NCBI GenBank assembly: GCA_009781115.1
Contig: WQYT01000014.1
Coordinates: forward strand, 1 to 33,488
Origin: Coriobacteriia bacterium
GTDB lineage: Bacteria; Actinomycetota; Coriobacteriia; WRKU01; WQUG01
Direction: 5' to 3'
DNA length: 33,488 nucleotides
Position numbers and translations under genes: made by a program. Below the pieces are notes generated by a model that did no database searches, was not told the DNA's origin, and saw only the letters and a list, made by a program, of their open reading frames with translations. Within the stretch, counting starts at the first letter, position 1. Every line of letters starts with the position of its first letter. Of this stretch, positions 8,941 through 16,880 are shown piece after piece.

Positions 8941-9047
8941 TGGGGTCTGATACCCCGCAGCTCTGCTGCGTTGATTGTCATTTTGCGCGAAGTCGCAGAA
9001 TCCAGGTCCTGCCTGAGTTGATACCCCTCAGCTTGCTGCGGGGAGGT
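8941..9047 (+). repeat. Dispersed ~107-bp repeat, copy A
   Basis: This block, starting TGGGGTCTGATACCCCGCAG, matches the reverse complement of 20651-20758 over about 107 bases. The first ~88 bases differ by only about five substitutions and one indel. Each copy starts and ends with CCCCGCAG/CTGCGGGG-like palindromic motifs. It has no coding potential and lies just outside the nitroreductase 3' end. Confidence 0.75.
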
Positions 9048-9067
9048 TCATTTCACGGGATCGAACC

Positions 9068-9838
9068 TTACTCCCCGTGTTCCCAGCGATTGATCCACCA
9101 GCGCACGGAGCGCTCCATCTCTGCCATGAAGTCGCTGCTGTGCTTCTGGAGGTATTCCTGCTGCGGGTAGTCAGCAATACCTGGCTTGAACCCATGGGGA
9201 GCAAACGTCGCCCCCAGCAAGTCAGCCTTATCCTGTAGCTCCGCGTCGCTAAGCTGGTGGTAGCTGTTCTTCTGGAGCACATAGCTGGTCTGGCGTGGGC
9301 GAGGGGAAACTTCAACCTTGGGGCGCCCAAAGATCAGGAGCGCGGCAGGCATCGTGTAGCGTGGCAGCTTAAAGAGGCGCGCGTGCTCCTCGCCATTTTC
9401 AAGGACGTCGCCAATGTAGCAGCTCCCGATCCCCAAAGACTCAGCTGCGATGGCCGCATTCTGTGCTGCGATCAGCGCGTCGGCAAAGCAAAACATCAGG
9501 TTTCCCACGCTGGGCTCGCGCCACTCGGCGTCCAGTTCCTGGGCGTTGCTGTGCCTGAACAGGTCAACCCACTTCTGATAGTCGGCCACAAAGAGCAGCA
9601 CATAAGGCGCTTTTGCGATCATGGGTTGATTGTCACAGGTGTGGACCAGGCGGTCTTTGATTGCCTGGTCATCTACCTCGATGAGGGAATACGACATGAG
9701 GTTGCAGGCGTTTGGCGCCCGAAAAGCGGCGTTTACAATCGCGTCCTTTTCTTCTGCGGTAAGCGGCGCCGGAATAAAACTGCGGGTGGAGGCGCGCTGG
9801 TTTAACACTTCAAGGGTAGGATTACTTAACTCGTTCAT
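9068..9838 (-). CDS. Nitroreductase-family FMN oxidoreductase
   Basis: The protein has 256 residues and the nitroreductase fold. It carries the FMN-binding signature QRASTRSF near the N-terminus (R15, S17, R19), then AAFRAPNACNLMSYSLIEV. The segment AAESLGIGSCYIGDVLENGE precedes a predicted strand with FGRP. Members reduce nitro compounds, quinones or other electrophiles with NAD(P)H; the true substrate cannot be read from the sequence. Length fits the 200-260 residue family range. GGAAG is well placed before the ATG on the minus strand. It is a monocistronic gene between an upstream lipoprotein gene on the same strand and the convergent surface protein gene. A 120-base gap containing a hairpin separates it from the lipoprotein gene. 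Confidence 0.85.
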   Translation of the reverse strand: MNELSNPTLEVLNQRASTRSFIPAPLTAEEKDAIVNAAFRAPNACNLMSYSLIEVDDQAIKDRLVHTCDNQPMIAKAPYVLLFVADYQKWVDLFRHSNAQELDAEWREPSVGNLMFCFADALIAAQNAAIAAESLGIGSCYIGDVLENGEEHARLFKLPRYTMPAALLIFGRPKVEVSPRPRQTSYVLQKNSYHQLSDAELQDKADLLGATFAPHGFKPGIADYPQQEYLQKHSSDFMAEMERSVRWWINRWEHGE

Positions 9839-9860
9839 GGTTTCTTCCTTTTTAAGGTTT

Positions 9861-9892
9861 GATGCCCCGGGGCGCCTTTACCCCAGGGCATC
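9861..9892. terminator. Stem-loop between lipoprotein and nitroreductase genes
   Basis: GATGCCCCGGGG (9861-9872) pairs with CCCCAGGGCATC (9881-9892). On the minus strand the single mismatch becomes a G-U pair, which suits a structure at the end of the lipoprotein transcript. However, the T-rich tail (TTTTAAG) lies on the + strand side. The direction is therefore unresolved. Confidence 0.4.
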
Positions 9893-9958
9893 TTTTAAGT
9901 GATATTTGATTTCCTGCTCTGCCTGAAGCCGGTGCTTAGCAGGAGCAAGAAAGCCCCT

Positions 9959-10579
9959 CTACTGCATATTGCCAAACAGCGGACTGAGGAGGGTGTCATT
10001 GCTGATCTTCCATACCGGAGAGCCGCCTTTGTCACTGACCATGACAAGCTCAACGGTAACCTGCTTTGTTGTCTTGCTTGTTGTGGTCGAGAGACTCTTG
10101 ATCAGCAAATCGAACATCGCGTCGGTCTGCTCCTGCTCGGTCATCTTTGTGATATTGGGGTTTGTCATGAGCTGCTGCGTCATCTCGGCCTGGAGGGCCT
10201 CATCCGAAGACAATTTGTTTAAGTCAACGCCCGTGACTTCTACGACAACAGAGGCTTTCTTCGTCTTTGCGTCTTCTGTGCCGGAAATGATCTTATATTC
10301 GCTTGCTGCGCTTATTCCCTTCAGAAGGCTCTCCGCGGTTTGTTCATTGATGCCCTCATCTGCGAAGAGCTGCCCGGGATTTTTGAGTTTCTCAAGGTCT
10401 TGATTGGAAGTGTCGCTCCAATACGAGGCAAACTTTGCAAGGTCGCCTGCCTTATAGGCATCCAGCGCAGTGGATACCGTGTCCTTTGAACTCACCTTTG
10501 GCGCTGCGGCGCCGCACCCTGCCATGAGGCCCGTAACAAGGGCCAGACAAAGAGCCAATACCACTAGATGTTTCTTCAT
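9959..10579 (-). CDS. Predicted lipoprotein of unknown function
   Basis: This is a 206-residue secreted lipoprotein. It has the basic start MKKH, a hydrophobic core, and the lipobox LMAGC with the lipidated cysteine at C22. A short Ala/Pro/Ser spacer and a helical, mixed alpha/beta mature domain follow. The arrangement KDTVSTALDAYKAGDLAKFA resembles DUF4878/DUF5105-like extracytoplasmic domains (NTF2-like folds), but I do not recognise a specific family. A strong GGAGG precedes the ATG, and a candidate promoter lies at 10621-10649. The short palindrome GTGGA-CAAT-TCCAC at 10601-10614 falls in the 5' leader and could be an operator. The gene is divergent from the quinone-reductase-like gene. 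Function is not predicted. Confidence 0.75.
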   Translation of the reverse strand: MKKHLVVLALCLALVTGLMAGCGAAAPKVSSKDTVSTALDAYKAGDLAKFASYWSDTSNQDLEKLKNPGQLFADEGINEQTAESLLKGISAASEYKIISGTEDAKTKKASVVVEVTGVDLNKLSSDEALQAEMTQQLMTNPNITKMTEQEQTDAMFDLLIKSLSTTTSKTTKQVTVELVMVSDKGGSPVWKISNDTLLSPLFGNMQ

Positions 10580-10620
10580 GCTTCCTCCTCAACTAAAAGA
10601 GTGGACAATTCCACACCCTT

Positions 10621-10649
10621 ACAATACCTGATTTGCGCGCCTTGTGCAA
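10621..10649 (-). promoter_or_regulatory. Candidate promoter of the lipoprotein gene
   Basis: Read on the minus strand, the -35 TTGCAC (10649-10644) and -10 TATTGT (10626-10621) are separated by 17 bases. They lie about 40-70 bases before the lipoprotein ATG, with GGAGG in between. Confidence 0.5.
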
Positions 10650-10843
10650 AAGTATTTCTGTTGTATTACCTGAAGGGTTACCGTTAATCCCGGTTATTTC
10701 GAAAGGTTTGAGCCGCTTGGTCGCCAGGAGCTTTGATACGCCGCTCATCCTATCGCCTGTGGTGTGGCGCTACTTTTGTAGTACACTCGCAACGACAGCT
10801 TGTGGGGGGCGGTCCGCGCAAAACGATAGCTGGAGGTCTGGCG

Positions 10844-11422
10844 TTGAAGGTCTATATCATTTTTTCGCATCCTAATCATCACGGTATGGGCTATGCCGCC
10901 CTGGAGGCAGCCAGGAAGGGCTTTGAGGACGCAGGCCATGAGGTCCGCGTTACCGATCTGTATCAGGAAAAGGACTTTGACCCGATCCTGCGCTACGAGG
11001 ACCCTCACACGCTTAATCAGATGCAGGATGATCCCGCCACGCAAGTCTATCGGGATAACATTACCTGGGCCGATAAGCTGGTTTTCATTTACCCGATCTG
11101 GTGGGGGAGCGGCCCTGCGCTCTTTAAGGGTTTTATCGATGTGGTCTTTGCGTCAGGCTTTGCCTACAACTTCAAGGGCATCTGGCCGCACGGGCACCTG
11201 GGCGACAAGTCTGCCTGGATCATCGTCACGCACGACACGCCGTGGGTCGTCGCGCGCTTCGTTCAGCGTGATTACGGTCGCATCATGCGCGGTCAGATCC
11301 TGCGGACGATGTTCGGGATCAAAGGCGCCCGGCTGACCGCATTGCACTTCCTGAAGCGCAGCACCCTTGAGCAACGCCAGAAGATGCTCGCAAAGATCTA
11401 TCGCATCGCCCTCAACGCCTAG
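10844..11422 (+). CDS. NAD(P)H:quinone oxidoreductase-like flavodoxin-fold protein
   Basis: The sequence is that of the NAD(P)H dehydrogenase (quinone)/MdaB-YwrO family. A first beta strand KVYIIFSHPN is followed by the flavin phosphate-binding turn. Then come HEVRVTDLYQEKDFDP, the WADKLVFIYPIWWGSGPALFKGFIDVVF core, and IVTHDTP. Such enzymes use FMN or FAD for two-electron reduction of quinones. The start is TTG 10844, giving 192 residues, because TGGAGG (10831-10836) sits 7 bases upstream and the family begins exactly at the first beta strand. Longer in-frame readings upstream to 10733 are not family-like. The gene is monocistronic and divergent from the lipoprotein gene. The physiological substrate is unknown. 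Confidence 0.8.
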   Translation: MKVYIIFSHPNHHGMGYAALEAARKGFEDAGHEVRVTDLYQEKDFDPILRYEDPHTLNQMQDDPATQVYRDNITWADKLVFIYPIWWGSGPALFKGFIDVVFASGFAYNFKGIWPHGHLGDKSAWIIVTHDTPWVVARFVQRDYGRIMRGQILRTMFGIKGARLTALHFLKRSTLEQRQKMLAKIYRIALNA

Positions 11423-11429
11423 GATGATT

Positions 11430-11457
11430 TTGCCCATCAGGGCATCTGTGATATGAT
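11430..11457 (+). promoter_or_regulatory. Candidate promoter of tRNA-His
   Basis: TTGCCC (11430-11435) and TATGAT (11452-11457) are spaced by 16 bases. A start near 11464 would give a leader of about 16 bases before the tRNA. Confidence 0.5.
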
Positions 11458-11479
11458 TGATAGCCGCTTGACTGGATGT

Positions 11480-11557
11480 GGTGGGTGTAGCTCAGCTGGT
11501 TAGAGTGCCTGACTGTGGCTCAGGAGGTCGAGGGTTCGAATCCCTTTACCCACCCCA
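11480..11557 (+). tRNA. tRNA-His (anticodon GTG)
   Basis: The acceptor GTGGGTG (11481-11487) pairs with TACCCAC (11547-11553). An extra G at -1 (11480) faces discriminator C (11554), the hallmark of tRNA-His. The D arm is GCTC/GAGT, the anticodon stem-loop is CCTGA CTGTGGC TCAGG, and the T loop is TTCGAAT. CCA is encoded at 11555-11557. Confidence 0.95.
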
Positions 11558-11662
11558 ACAAGCGTTTTTCAGAGCGATCTTGCGGCTTCCCGCAGTGCTC
11601 ACGGGCTAGAGCCCGCTTCGCATTGCGGCGCGCCACAATCTCATCTCTGAAAAATCGCTTGT
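11558..11662. repeat. ~105-bp foldback element abutting tRNA-His
   Basis: The arms at 11558-11574 and 11645-11662 are complementary except for one inserted base (ACAAGCG-TTTTTCAGAG form). They begin at the very next base after the tRNA CCA. The interior is GC-rich and holds a smaller palindrome GGGCT-AG-AGCCC. The stem could act as a tRNA transcript terminator, but the size and spacing look more like a foldback repeat. Confidence 0.6.
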
Positions 11663-11784
11663 ACCTGATGGGATAAGTTAAGCGACTAATGCGGCAGGGG
11701 CCGTAAATACGCATGCGAGCGGATCAGCGCTCTCAGGTGCCCTTTAGAGGGGAGAAGCGCATGAGTTGAAACCCGCAGAGGACA
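11663..11784 (+). other. Gene-free spacer upstream of rpsB
   Basis: This is the middle of the 357-base gap between tRNA-His and rpsB. I see no convincing ORF and no recognisable riboswitch or r-protein leader. The CTCTCAGG motif at about 11729 is too little to call a glycine riboswitch. An rpsB promoter probably lies here, but no clear -35/-10 pair stands out. Confidence 0.3.
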
Positions 11785-11888
11785 CAAACTTGTTGTGGCG
11801 AGTGAGTAAGCGCCGCGCCGGAAGACGAAACGTAGTCAACTACTTGAGTCTTCCGGGAAGGCGCTTAATCGCCGCCACAACAAGTTTG
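11785..11888. repeat. ~104-bp multi-segment foldback directly upstream of rpsB
   Basis: Four nested complementary segments stack on one axis. They are 16 bp perfect (11785-11800 with 11873-11888), 7 bp AAGCGCC/GGCGCTT (11808-11814 with 11860-11866), 9 bp CCGGAAGAC/GTCTTCCGG (11818-11826 with 11848-11856), and GTAG/CTAC at the tip. The structure ends 26 bases before the rpsB start codon. It could be an r-protein leader, a foldback repeat or a terminator; no T-run follows. Confidence 0.65.
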
Positions 11889-11914
11889 ACAACCAGAAAG
11901 GAAGGTGGGCACTC

Positions 11915-12967
11915 GTGGCTCAGAAGATCACTATGAAAACCCTGCTTGAGGCAGGCGTACACTTTGGGCATCAGACCCGTCGTTGGAACCCAAAAATGAA
12001 GCCTTATATCTTCACCCAGCGTGGAGATATCTACATCCTCGATCTGCAAAAGACGATGCAGTGCCTGCAAAAAGGCTATCGTTATGCGTTCAGCGTGGGG
12101 CAGCGCGGCGGCGAGGTGCTTTTTGTTGGTACAAAGAAGCAGGCGCAGGAGTCACTTGAAGTGGCCGCGAAGAAATGCGGTATGCCTTACGTGACGCAGC
12201 GCTGGCTGGGCGGTATGCTCACGAACTTCCAGACCATCCGCAGTCGTGTGACTGAGATGGAAAAGCTTGAGAAGATGATCGAGGATGGCACGATGGCGCA
12301 GCTGCCCAAAAAAGAGCAGATCATCAAGAACAAGGAGCTTGAGAAGCTCCACAAGAACCTTGACGGCATCCGCAACATGAAGAGCCTGCCGGCTGCCGTA
12401 TTCCTGGTCGACTCGACGCGCGAATACATTGCGGTCGCCGAGGCCCGTCGCCTCAACATCCCGATCATCGCGCTTATCGACACGAATGCTGACCCCGATG
12501 AGATCGACTTCCCGATCCCGGCCAACGATGACGCGATCCGCTCTATCTCGCTGATCGCCAACGTCATCTCTGAGGCGGTCCTGGAAGGAAACGGCGGCGC
12601 CTCGGTGCAGTCCGTTCAGGCTGAGCCTGCTGAGGCTGCCGCAGAAGCTGCTGCGCCTGCCGCAGAGGTTCCTGCTGCTCCTGTAACCCCAGAGGCCGAG
12701 GCCTCCGCAGCCGCGCCTGTTGTTGAAGCTGAAGCTCCGACGCAGCCTGTGGTTGCCGCAGAGCCCGCAGCCGTAGCGGAGCCAGCGCCGCTGGCGTCCG
12801 CTGTCGCAGAAGAGCCTGCTGAGCCTGTAGCGGCTCCCGCAGAACCCGTGGCCGCCCCGGCAGAACCCGTGGCCGCCGCAGAAGAACCCACTCCAGAGGC
12901 AGCGCCAGAACCAGAACCGGCGCCAGCCTCAGTACCAGCCCCCGAGACCCCAGCAGAGGAGGAATAA
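11915..12967 (+). CDS. rpsB: 30S ribosomal protein S2 with long C-terminal extension
   Basis: Residues 1 to about 225 are a standard S2 (LEAGVHFGHQTRRWNPKMKP, QRWLGGMLTNFQTI, DTNADPDEIDFPIPANDDA). S2 binds the 30S platform side with S1/S3 contacts. The start is GTG 11915, preceded by the strong ribosome binding site GAAAGGAAGG. From about residue 227 to 350 the protein continues as a low-complexity Ala/Pro/Glu/Val tail with repeats such as EPVAAPAEPVAAPAEPVAA. It is acidic and probably disordered, and about 120 residues longer than a typical 230-260 residue S2. Stop and tsf start overlap (TAATG). A large foldback precedes the gene. Confidence 0.95.
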   Translation: MAQKITMKTLLEAGVHFGHQTRRWNPKMKPYIFTQRGDIYILDLQKTMQCLQKGYRYAFSVGQRGGEVLFVGTKKQAQESLEVAAKKCGMPYVTQRWLGGMLTNFQTIRSRVTEMEKLEKMIEDGTMAQLPKKEQIIKNKELEKLHKNLDGIRNMKSLPAAVFLVDSTREYIAVAEARRLNIPIIALIDTNADPDEIDFPIPANDDAIRSISLIANVISEAVLEGNGGASVQSVQAEPAEAAAEAAAPAAEVPAAPVTPEAEASAAAPVVEAEAPTQPVVAAEPAAVAEPAPLASAVAEEPAEPVAAPAEPVAAPAEPVAAAEEPTPEAAPEPEPAPASVPAPETPAEEE

Positions 12968-13869
12968 TGGCAGAGATTACCGCCAAACTCGTAAAGGAGC
13001 TCCGTGAGATCACCGGAGCCGGCATGATGGACTGCAAGAAAGCGCTGATCGAAGTTGAAGGCGACATTGAGGCCGCCATCGACAACCTCCGCACGCGCGG
13101 TCTGGCTGCCATCAACAAGAAATCCGGACGCGCCACAAACGAGGGCGCCATCGCGGTCGCGCTCGCAGACGACGGCAAGTCTGTCGCGATGCTAGAGCTC
13201 AACTGCGAGACTGACTTTGTGGGCACTAACGCCACCTTCACTGGCTTTGCGCAGCAGCTGGCAGACCTGGTGCTGGCAGACGACCCCGCAGACGCAGGCG
13301 CGCTTAAGGCGCTGACGGTGCCTGACAGCGGCATCTCTGTTGAGCATCTGTTTGCCGACATGGTCAACAAGCTGGGCGAGAACATGCCCGTGGCGCGCTT
13401 TACGCGCATGACCATCGATGGCACAGGCGCCTTTGCCTACTATATCCATGGTGGCGCGAAGATCGCCGTGGTGGTCACCTTTGCCTTTAGCAAGCAGGAG
13501 ACCGCCGCCAGCGCCGACTTCAAGGCCTACGGCAAAGACATCGCCATGCAGGTGTGCGCGGCAGACCCGATCGCGCTTGACCGCGACTCGTTTGACCCCG
13601 CGGTCATTGAGCACGAGCTGAGCATCTACAAGGCCCAGGCAGCCGAGTCTGGCAAGCCGGAGGCCATCCAGACCAAAATGGCCGAGGGTCGCCTGAACAA
13701 GTTCTACAAAGAGCAGGCTTTAGTCGAGCAGGCTTTTGTCAAGGACATGGACATCAGCGTCAAGGACTACACCCAGCGCGTGAGCAAAGAACTGGACGAC
13801 ACGATCACGATCAAGTCGTTTACGCGCTACAACGTAGGCGAGGCCGCCGCTGCCGCCGCGGAAGAGTAA
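12967..13869 (+). CDS. tsf: Translation elongation factor Ts
   Basis: This 300-residue EF-Ts exchanges GDP for GTP on EF-Tu. The N-terminal UBA-like domain reads LVKELREITGAGMMDCKKAL. The nucleotide-exchange motif TDFV is at residues 82-85 (LNCETDFVGTN). The core with IAMQVCAADPIAL and a C-terminal coiled-coil-type segment follow. The gene begins one base into the rpsB stop (TAATG), so the pair is translationally coupled as in most bacteria. A strong terminator follows at 13907. Length is normal for the short EF-Ts class. Confidence 0.95.
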   Translation: MAEITAKLVKELREITGAGMMDCKKALIEVEGDIEAAIDNLRTRGLAAINKKSGRATNEGAIAVALADDGKSVAMLELNCETDFVGTNATFTGFAQQLADLVLADDPADAGALKALTVPDSGISVEHLFADMVNKLGENMPVARFTRMTIDGTGAFAYYIHGGAKIAVVVTFAFSKQETAASADFKAYGKDIAMQVCAADPIALDRDSFDPAVIEHELSIYKAQAAESGKPEAIQTKMAEGRLNKFYKEQALVEQAFVKDMDISVKDYTQRVSKELDDTITIKSFTRYNVGEAAAAAAEE

Positions 13870-13906
13870 CTCAACAATTTCGTACGAACATTTCTGTGTT
13901 AGTTAT

Positions 13907-14712
<806 letters not shown>

Positions 14713-14717
14713 GCGCG

Positions 14718-15278
14718 ATGACTATCGACGAGATCATTGAGAAGAGCAGCGAGCATATGAAGCGTTCGGTGGAGGTGCTCGCGGAAGAATTTGCGAGCGT
14801 ACGCACCGGGCGTGCCACGACATCGCTGTTCGAGAAAATCCAGGTGGAGGCCTATGGGTCGGAAATGCCGCTCAACCAGATGGCCAACATCAAAGCTTCC
14901 GACGCGCAGACCGTGGTCATCGAGCCCTGGGACCGCAGCGTCATGTCGCACATCGACAAGGCGATCCGCGCCTCCGACCTGGGGCTGACGCCCTCCAATG
15001 ACGGCACGGTGCTGCGGGTGGCGTTTCCGGCTTTGACGGAGGAGCGCCGCAAAGAGCTCGTCAAGCTCTGCAAGAACTACGCCGAAGACGGGCGTGTGGC
15101 GGTGCGCAACGTGCGGCAGAAGACCAACCGCGCGCTGGAGGACCTCAAAGGCAGCGAGGGTGTTTCTGAAGACGACATCCACCGCGCCTCAGAGTCGGTC
15201 CAGAAGCTGACTGATGGCGTGATGGAAGACGTCACAAAACTCCTGGAGAAAAAAGAAGCGGAGATTATGGCCATCTAA
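14718..15278 (+). CDS. frr: Ribosome recycling factor
   Basis: The 186-residue protein matches the usual length of RRF (about 185), which splits post-termination ribosomes together with EF-G. Characteristic segments are FASVRTGRA near residue 27-35, MNQMANIK-like PLNQMANIKA, VVIEPWDRSV, and the C-terminal helix RNVRQKTNRALEDLK. The three-helix-bundle domain is split by the small beta domain as expected. The gene begins 5 bases after the pyrH stop and the ribosome binding site lies within the pyrH end (GTGGAGG). The stop is followed 14 bases later by uppS. Confidence 0.95.
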   Translation: MTIDEIIEKSSEHMKRSVEVLAEEFASVRTGRATTSLFEKIQVEAYGSEMPLNQMANIKASDAQTVVIEPWDRSVMSHIDKAIRASDLGLTPSNDGTVLRVAFPALTEERRKELVKLCKNYAEDGRVAVRNVRQKTNRALEDLKGSEGVSEDDIHRASESVQKLTDGVMEDVTKLLEKKEAEIMAI

Positions 15279-15292
15279 GCTGGCCGTAAACC

Positions 15293-16141
15293 ATGACGTC
15301 TTCTCCAGATAAGAAACAACTGGAAGAATACTTCTCGACGCCGCGCGCGCGCGAGCTGCTGGAACAACTCTCCGTTGCGCCCGGGGATCTGCCGCCCCAT
15401 GTCGCCATTATCATGGACGGCAATGGCCGCTGGGCTAAACGCCAGGGTAAACCGCGCCTGTTTGGGCACAAGGCAGGCGTCGTAGCTGTGCGTGAGGCGA
15501 TTGGCGCCTGCGTTGAGCTGGGCATTGACTACCTGACGATCTACTCGTTTTCAAGCGAGAACTGGTCGCGACCGCGCGACGAAGTCTCTGGCATTATGTC
15601 GCTGTTTGTTGAGGTGCTGGCCAAAGAAGTGCGCGAGCTTAACGAGCAGAATGTGCGGGTACGCATCATTGGCGACCTGGACGCGGTGCCCGCAAAGACC
15701 CGGCGTGCCTTTGAGGACTGCTGTGCCTCGACCGCGGCCAATACCGGCCTTACGCTGGTGGTGGCGCTTAACTACGGTGGCCGTGCTGACATCCTGCAGG
15801 CGGTGGCGCGCTGTGTCCGGGACAGCGCTGCCGGTGAGCTGGACCTTGGACTCGGGGCCGCCGGAGCCGCCGGGGCCGGAGCCGGGACCGGAGCCGGGAC
15901 TGGGACCGGGACCATCGATCAGGACGCCTTTGCCGCGCGCCTTTCGACCGCGGGCATCCCTGACCCCGATCTGCTGATCCGCACAAGCGGCGAGCAGCGC
16001 CTGTCAAACTTCCTGCTCTGGGAGGCCGCCTACGCGGAACTCTACTTTACCGATGAGCTCTGGCCCGACTTCACGCGCGAGAGCCTGTTGCAGGCATTCT
16101 GCGACTATCAGGGCCGCAGCCGACGATATGGAGGGGTGTAA
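15293..16141 (+). CDS. uppS: Isoprenyl transferase (undecaprenyl diphosphate synthase family)
   Basis: This cis-prenyltransferase of 282 residues makes the C55 (or similar) lipid carrier for peptidoglycan. The catalytic aspartate is D42 in IIMDGNGRWAKRQG. YLTIYSFSSENWSRP is the substrate-binding region. The C-terminal signature DLLIRTSGEQRLSNFLLWE is intact. Unusually, residues of about 187-208 form a Gly/Ala/Thr-only stretch (GAAGAAGAGAGTGAGTGTGT) encoded by GC-rich short tandem repeats at 15853-15913. It sits between the helix CVRDSAAGEL and the IDQDAFAARL helix, where family members have a short loop. The ribosome binding site before ATG 15293 is weak; coupling to frr is likely. Confidence 0.93.
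   Translation: MTSSPDKKQLEEYFSTPRARELLEQLSVAPGDLPPHVAIIMDGNGRWAKRQGKPRLFGHKAGVVAVREAIGACVELGIDYLTIYSFSSENWSRPRDEVSGIMSLFVEVLAKEVRELNEQNVRVRIIGDLDAVPAKTRRAFEDCCASTAANTGLTLVVALNYGGRADILQAVARCVRDSAAGELDLGLGAAGAAGAGAGTGAGTGTGTIDQDAFAARLSTAGIPDPDLLIRTSGEQRLSNFLLWEAAYAELYFTDELWPDFTRESLLQAFCDYQGRSRRYGGV
15853..15913 (+). repeat. GC-rich in-frame short tandem repeat inside uppS
   Basis: Degenerate GGAGCC/GGGACC hexamers repeat about ten times and encode only Gly, Ala and Thr. The length is a multiple of codons, so the reading frame is kept. Such tracts are prone to slippage. Confidence 0.7.
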
Positions 16142-16144
16142 TCC

Positions 16145-16876
16145 GTGGCTTACGAGATCAAAGAGGAAGAACCTGCGGGCATTAAGAAAGCGGGTTTCAT
16201 GACCCGGGCGATCACCTCAACGGTGTTTGCCTTGGTCTGTCTTATCAGCGTCTGCATAGACTTGCGCTACTACGTGTTGCCCCTGCTTTGTGCGGTGGTG
16301 GCGGGCGTCGGTGTCTTCGAGTTCATGCAGCTGACCAAAGACCGCCTGTCTGTCTGGTTAAGCGCGGTGCTTGGCTGCCTGTATCTGGTGGTACCGCTCG
16401 GCTGCTTCATTGTCCTGAGAGCCTGGGGGCTTCTGCCGGCGCTTACGCTGCTGCTTTCAGTCTGGGGGGCCGATACGGCTGCCTATATCTTTGGCTCGCT
16501 GTTTGGACGCCATAAGCTGGCGCCGAAGCTTTCCCCAAAGAAGTCCTGGGAGGGCGCCATCGCGGGCGTGGTGTTTTCTGTGGTGGCCTGGATGGTCGTG
16601 CCGCTGATTGTCAACGCGATCAGCGCAAAGGCCTCCGGCGGGCTTGCGACCTACGGCGTCTTTGGGGCTATCTGCGGAGTGCTTGCCGCCGCCGCCGGTC
16701 TGGCGGGCGACCTTTTTGAGTCGCACCTGAAGCGGCGTGCGGGTGTCAAGGATTCCGGCACGATACTGCCGGGTCACGGCGGTATTCTGGACCGCTTTGA
16801 CTCGCTGCTTGCTGCCGCCCCGGTGATCCTGATAGTTTTTATTGTGGTTTCAGTCGTGTTCTGGGCCGTGTCATAA
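16145..16876 (+). CDS. cdsA: Phosphatidate cytidylyltransferase (CDP-diacylglycerol synthase)
   Basis: The 243-residue integral membrane enzyme converts phosphatidate and CTP to CDP-diacylglycerol, the precursor of all phospholipids. About six to seven hydrophobic segments are visible, beginning at [16 protein letters not shown]. The family signature is near the C-terminus: [13 protein letters not shown], then [13 protein letters not shown], with the metal- and substrate-binding Asp residues present. [18 protein letters not shown] and SPKKSWEG are also diagnostic. It starts at GTG 16145, 3 bases after the uppS stop, and ends 4 bases before dxr, so it is co-transcribed and probably translationally coupled. 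Confidence 0.93.
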   Translation: MAYEIKEEEPAGIKKAGFMTRAITSTVFALVCLISVCIDLRYYVLPLLCAVVAGVGVFEFMQLTKDRLSVWLSAVLGCLYLVVPLGCFIVLRAWGLLPALTLLLSVWGADTAAYIFGSLFGRHKLAPKLSPKKSWEGAIAGVVFSVVAWMVVPLIVNAISAKASGGLATYGVFGAICGVLAAAAGLAGDLFESHLKRRAGVKDSGTILPGHGGILDRFDSLLAAAPVILIVFIVVSVVFWAVS

Positions 16877-16880
16877 CGCC

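Noticed and set aside
10633-10875. An 80-residue plus-strand frame in the lipoprotein/quinone-reductase gap
   Set aside because: It has no ribosome binding site or homology features and it overlaps the start of the flavodoxin-fold gene in another frame.
11720-11784. Possible glycine-riboswitch-like motif (CTCTCAGG) upstream of rpsB
   Set aside because: Only one short motif matches; the paired aptamer elements are not visible and rpsB is not a usual target.
12564-13424. A 286-residue minus-strand frame opposite rpsB-tsf
   Set aside because: It lies entirely antisense to two certain genes and its sequence is the low-complexity mirror of the S2 tail.
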